DNA of 6,235 nucleotides from Bacteroidales bacterium (lineage in GTDB: Bacteria > Bacteroidota > Bacteroidia > Bacteroidales > P3), in assembly GCA_017632095.1 (NCBI GenBank), contig JAGBSA010000222.1:1-6235 (forward strand). The letters are read 5' to 3'. Below the pieces are notes generated by a model, which saw only the letters and a list, made by a program, of their open reading frames with translations, was not told where the DNA came from and ran no database searches. The translations under genes and the position numbers were made by a program. This document shows positions 5,430 through 6,235 of the stretch, piece after piece (position 1 is the first letter of the stretch; every line of letters begins with the position of its first letter).

Positions 5430-6235
5430 ATGACAGCAAAAGATGTTATAAAGAAAGATGATGTTGTTATCAAGTTTGTCGGAGACTCTGGCGACGGAAT
5501 GCAACTTACAGGTACGCTTTTCTCAGACACATCTGCGTTAGACGGAAACGATATTGCGACTTTTCCTGACTATCCAGCAGAAATTAGAGCTCCACATAAC
5601 ACTGTGGCAGGCGTATCAGGTTTTCAAGTTCACATAGGTAAACAAATATATTCTTCAGGCGACAAGGCAGATGTTTTGGTTGCTATGAACCCTGCTTCTT
5701 TGAAAGCGAATCTTAAGTGGGTTAAAGTTGGAGGAATAATAATTGTAGACGCCGATACATTCGAAGAAGGTGCTATTGAAAAGGCAGGCTATTCAGCAAA
5801 TCCATTGGAAGATGATAGCTTATCTAATTACAAAGTCATAAAAGCTCCTATCACAAGCTTTACTTTTGAAGCAGTGAAGGAGATATTTACAGACAGAAAA
5901 GCGGCTTTGAAATGTCGTAATATGTTTGCCTTAGGTATGATATTCTTTATCTTCGGAAAAGGATTGGAACATACAGATGCTTATCTTGAAAAGAAATTTG
6001 CTAAAAAGCCTGAGGTGATAAAAGCAAACAAAGCAGTAGTTCGTGCAGGTTTCAATTTCTGTGAAAATACCGACGTAATGGAATACCAAATGCAAGTCGA
6101 AACTGCAGATATGCCTAAAGGAAGATACAGAAACATAACAGGAAACATTGCAACTGCTTGGGGTTTACTTGCAGCTGCTGAAAAGGCTGGGCTTCCGCTT
6201 TTCTTAGGTTCTTATCCTATCACACCGGCAACAGA
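5430..6235 (+). CDS. korA: 2-oxoacid:ferredoxin oxidoreductase, fused gamma-alpha subunit (KorA type), 5' part
   Basis: The first 268 codons of a gene that continues past the right edge. The N-terminal gamma domain shows IKFVGDSGDGMQLTG (14-28), TFPDYPAEIRAPHNTVAG (44-61), DVLVAMNPASLKAN (81-94) and RNMFALGM (163-170). A linker leads to the alpha domain, which starts GNIATAWGLLAAAEKAG (238-254) and YPITPAT (262-268), the conserved 2-oxoacid-binding segment. This fused layout, and the DSGDGMQLTG and EIRAP motifs, are typical of Bacteroidota 2-oxoglutarate:ferredoxin oxidoreductase alpha subunits of about 600 residues. With a KorB partner it oxidises 2-oxoglutarate to succinyl-CoA, or can run in reverse, using ferredoxin. 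A branched-chain 2-oxoacid substrate is not excluded. The start at 5430 follows an A-rich leader and the promoter at 5355-5385. No frameshift is seen. A korB gene is expected downstream, outside the window. Confidence 0.92.
   Translation, partial: MTAKDVIKKDDVVIKFVGDSGDGMQLTGTLFSDTSALDGNDIATFPDYPAEIRAPHNTVAGVSGFQVHIGKQIYSSGDKADVLVAMNPASLKANLKWVKVGGIIIVDADTFEEGAIEKAGYSANPLEDDSLSNYKVIKAPITSFTFEAVKEIFTDRKAALKCRNMFALGMIFFIFGKGLEHTDAYLEKKFAKKPEVIKANKAVVRAGFNFCENTDVMEYQMQVETADMPKGRYRNITGNIATAWGLLAAAEKAGLPLFLGSYPITPAT

Noticed and set aside
5189..5530. A 113-codon - strand frame with a hydrophobic stretch ending in FFASC, resembling a lipobox
   Set aside because: It is antisense to the first 100 bases of the korA-type gene and covers its promoter. 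The hydrophobic stretch comes from the A-rich leader read backwards, and the rest resembles no protein family.

Overview
The window looks like ordinary chromosome from a low-GC member of the Bacteroidota, probably Bacteroidales. Three things suggest this. Three putative promoters match the Bacteroidota sigma-A pattern (TTTG or similar, about 19-20 bases, then TAnnTTTG). Start codons lack strong Shine-Dalgarno sites and have A/T-rich leaders. The gene types (DUF4369 lipoprotein, KRWT-type secreted endonuclease/exonuclease/phosphatase protein, fused gamma-alpha KorA) are also typical. The genus cannot be fixed from the sequence alone.

Layout from left to right: the last 40 codons of an unrecognised + strand gene (1-125); a 125-base convergent gap with degenerate A/T-rich repeat sequence; then five genes on the - strand. 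In transcription order these are aroC (chorismate synthase, 5013-4015), a DUF4369-type lipoprotein (4012-3254), an LpxH-type UDP-2,3-diacylglucosamine pyrophosphatase (3285-2524), gcvT (2442-1339) and a secreted endonuclease/exonuclease/phosphatase family protein (1258-251). On the right, after a 416-base divergent intergenic region, the 5' part of a + strand korA-type 2-oxoacid:ferredoxin oxidoreductase gene (5430 onward) runs off the end.

aroC, the lipoprotein gene and lpxH are packed with a 2-base gap and a 32-base overlap, so they almost certainly share one transcript from a promoter at 5040-5071. gcvT has its own good promoter match overlapping the end of lpxH. A strong hairpin terminator lies between gcvT and the phosphatase-family gene; it also settles the start of the latter. 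The functions are housekeeping: aromatic amino-acid precursors, lipid A synthesis, one-carbon/glycine metabolism and low-potential 2-oxoacid oxidation. They do not form one pathway, and I see no defence, mobile-element or biosynthetic system.

The least explained DNA is the region 5014-5429. It holds a perfect 12-bp inverted repeat, a two-unit 21-bp tandem repeat whose 15-base core reappears inverted at 162-176, and a 44-codon ORF that spans both. The other points of interest are a lipoprotein with no thioredoxin domain, a short chorismate synthase with altered signature positions, and the terminator placed immediately before the start of a co-directional gene.
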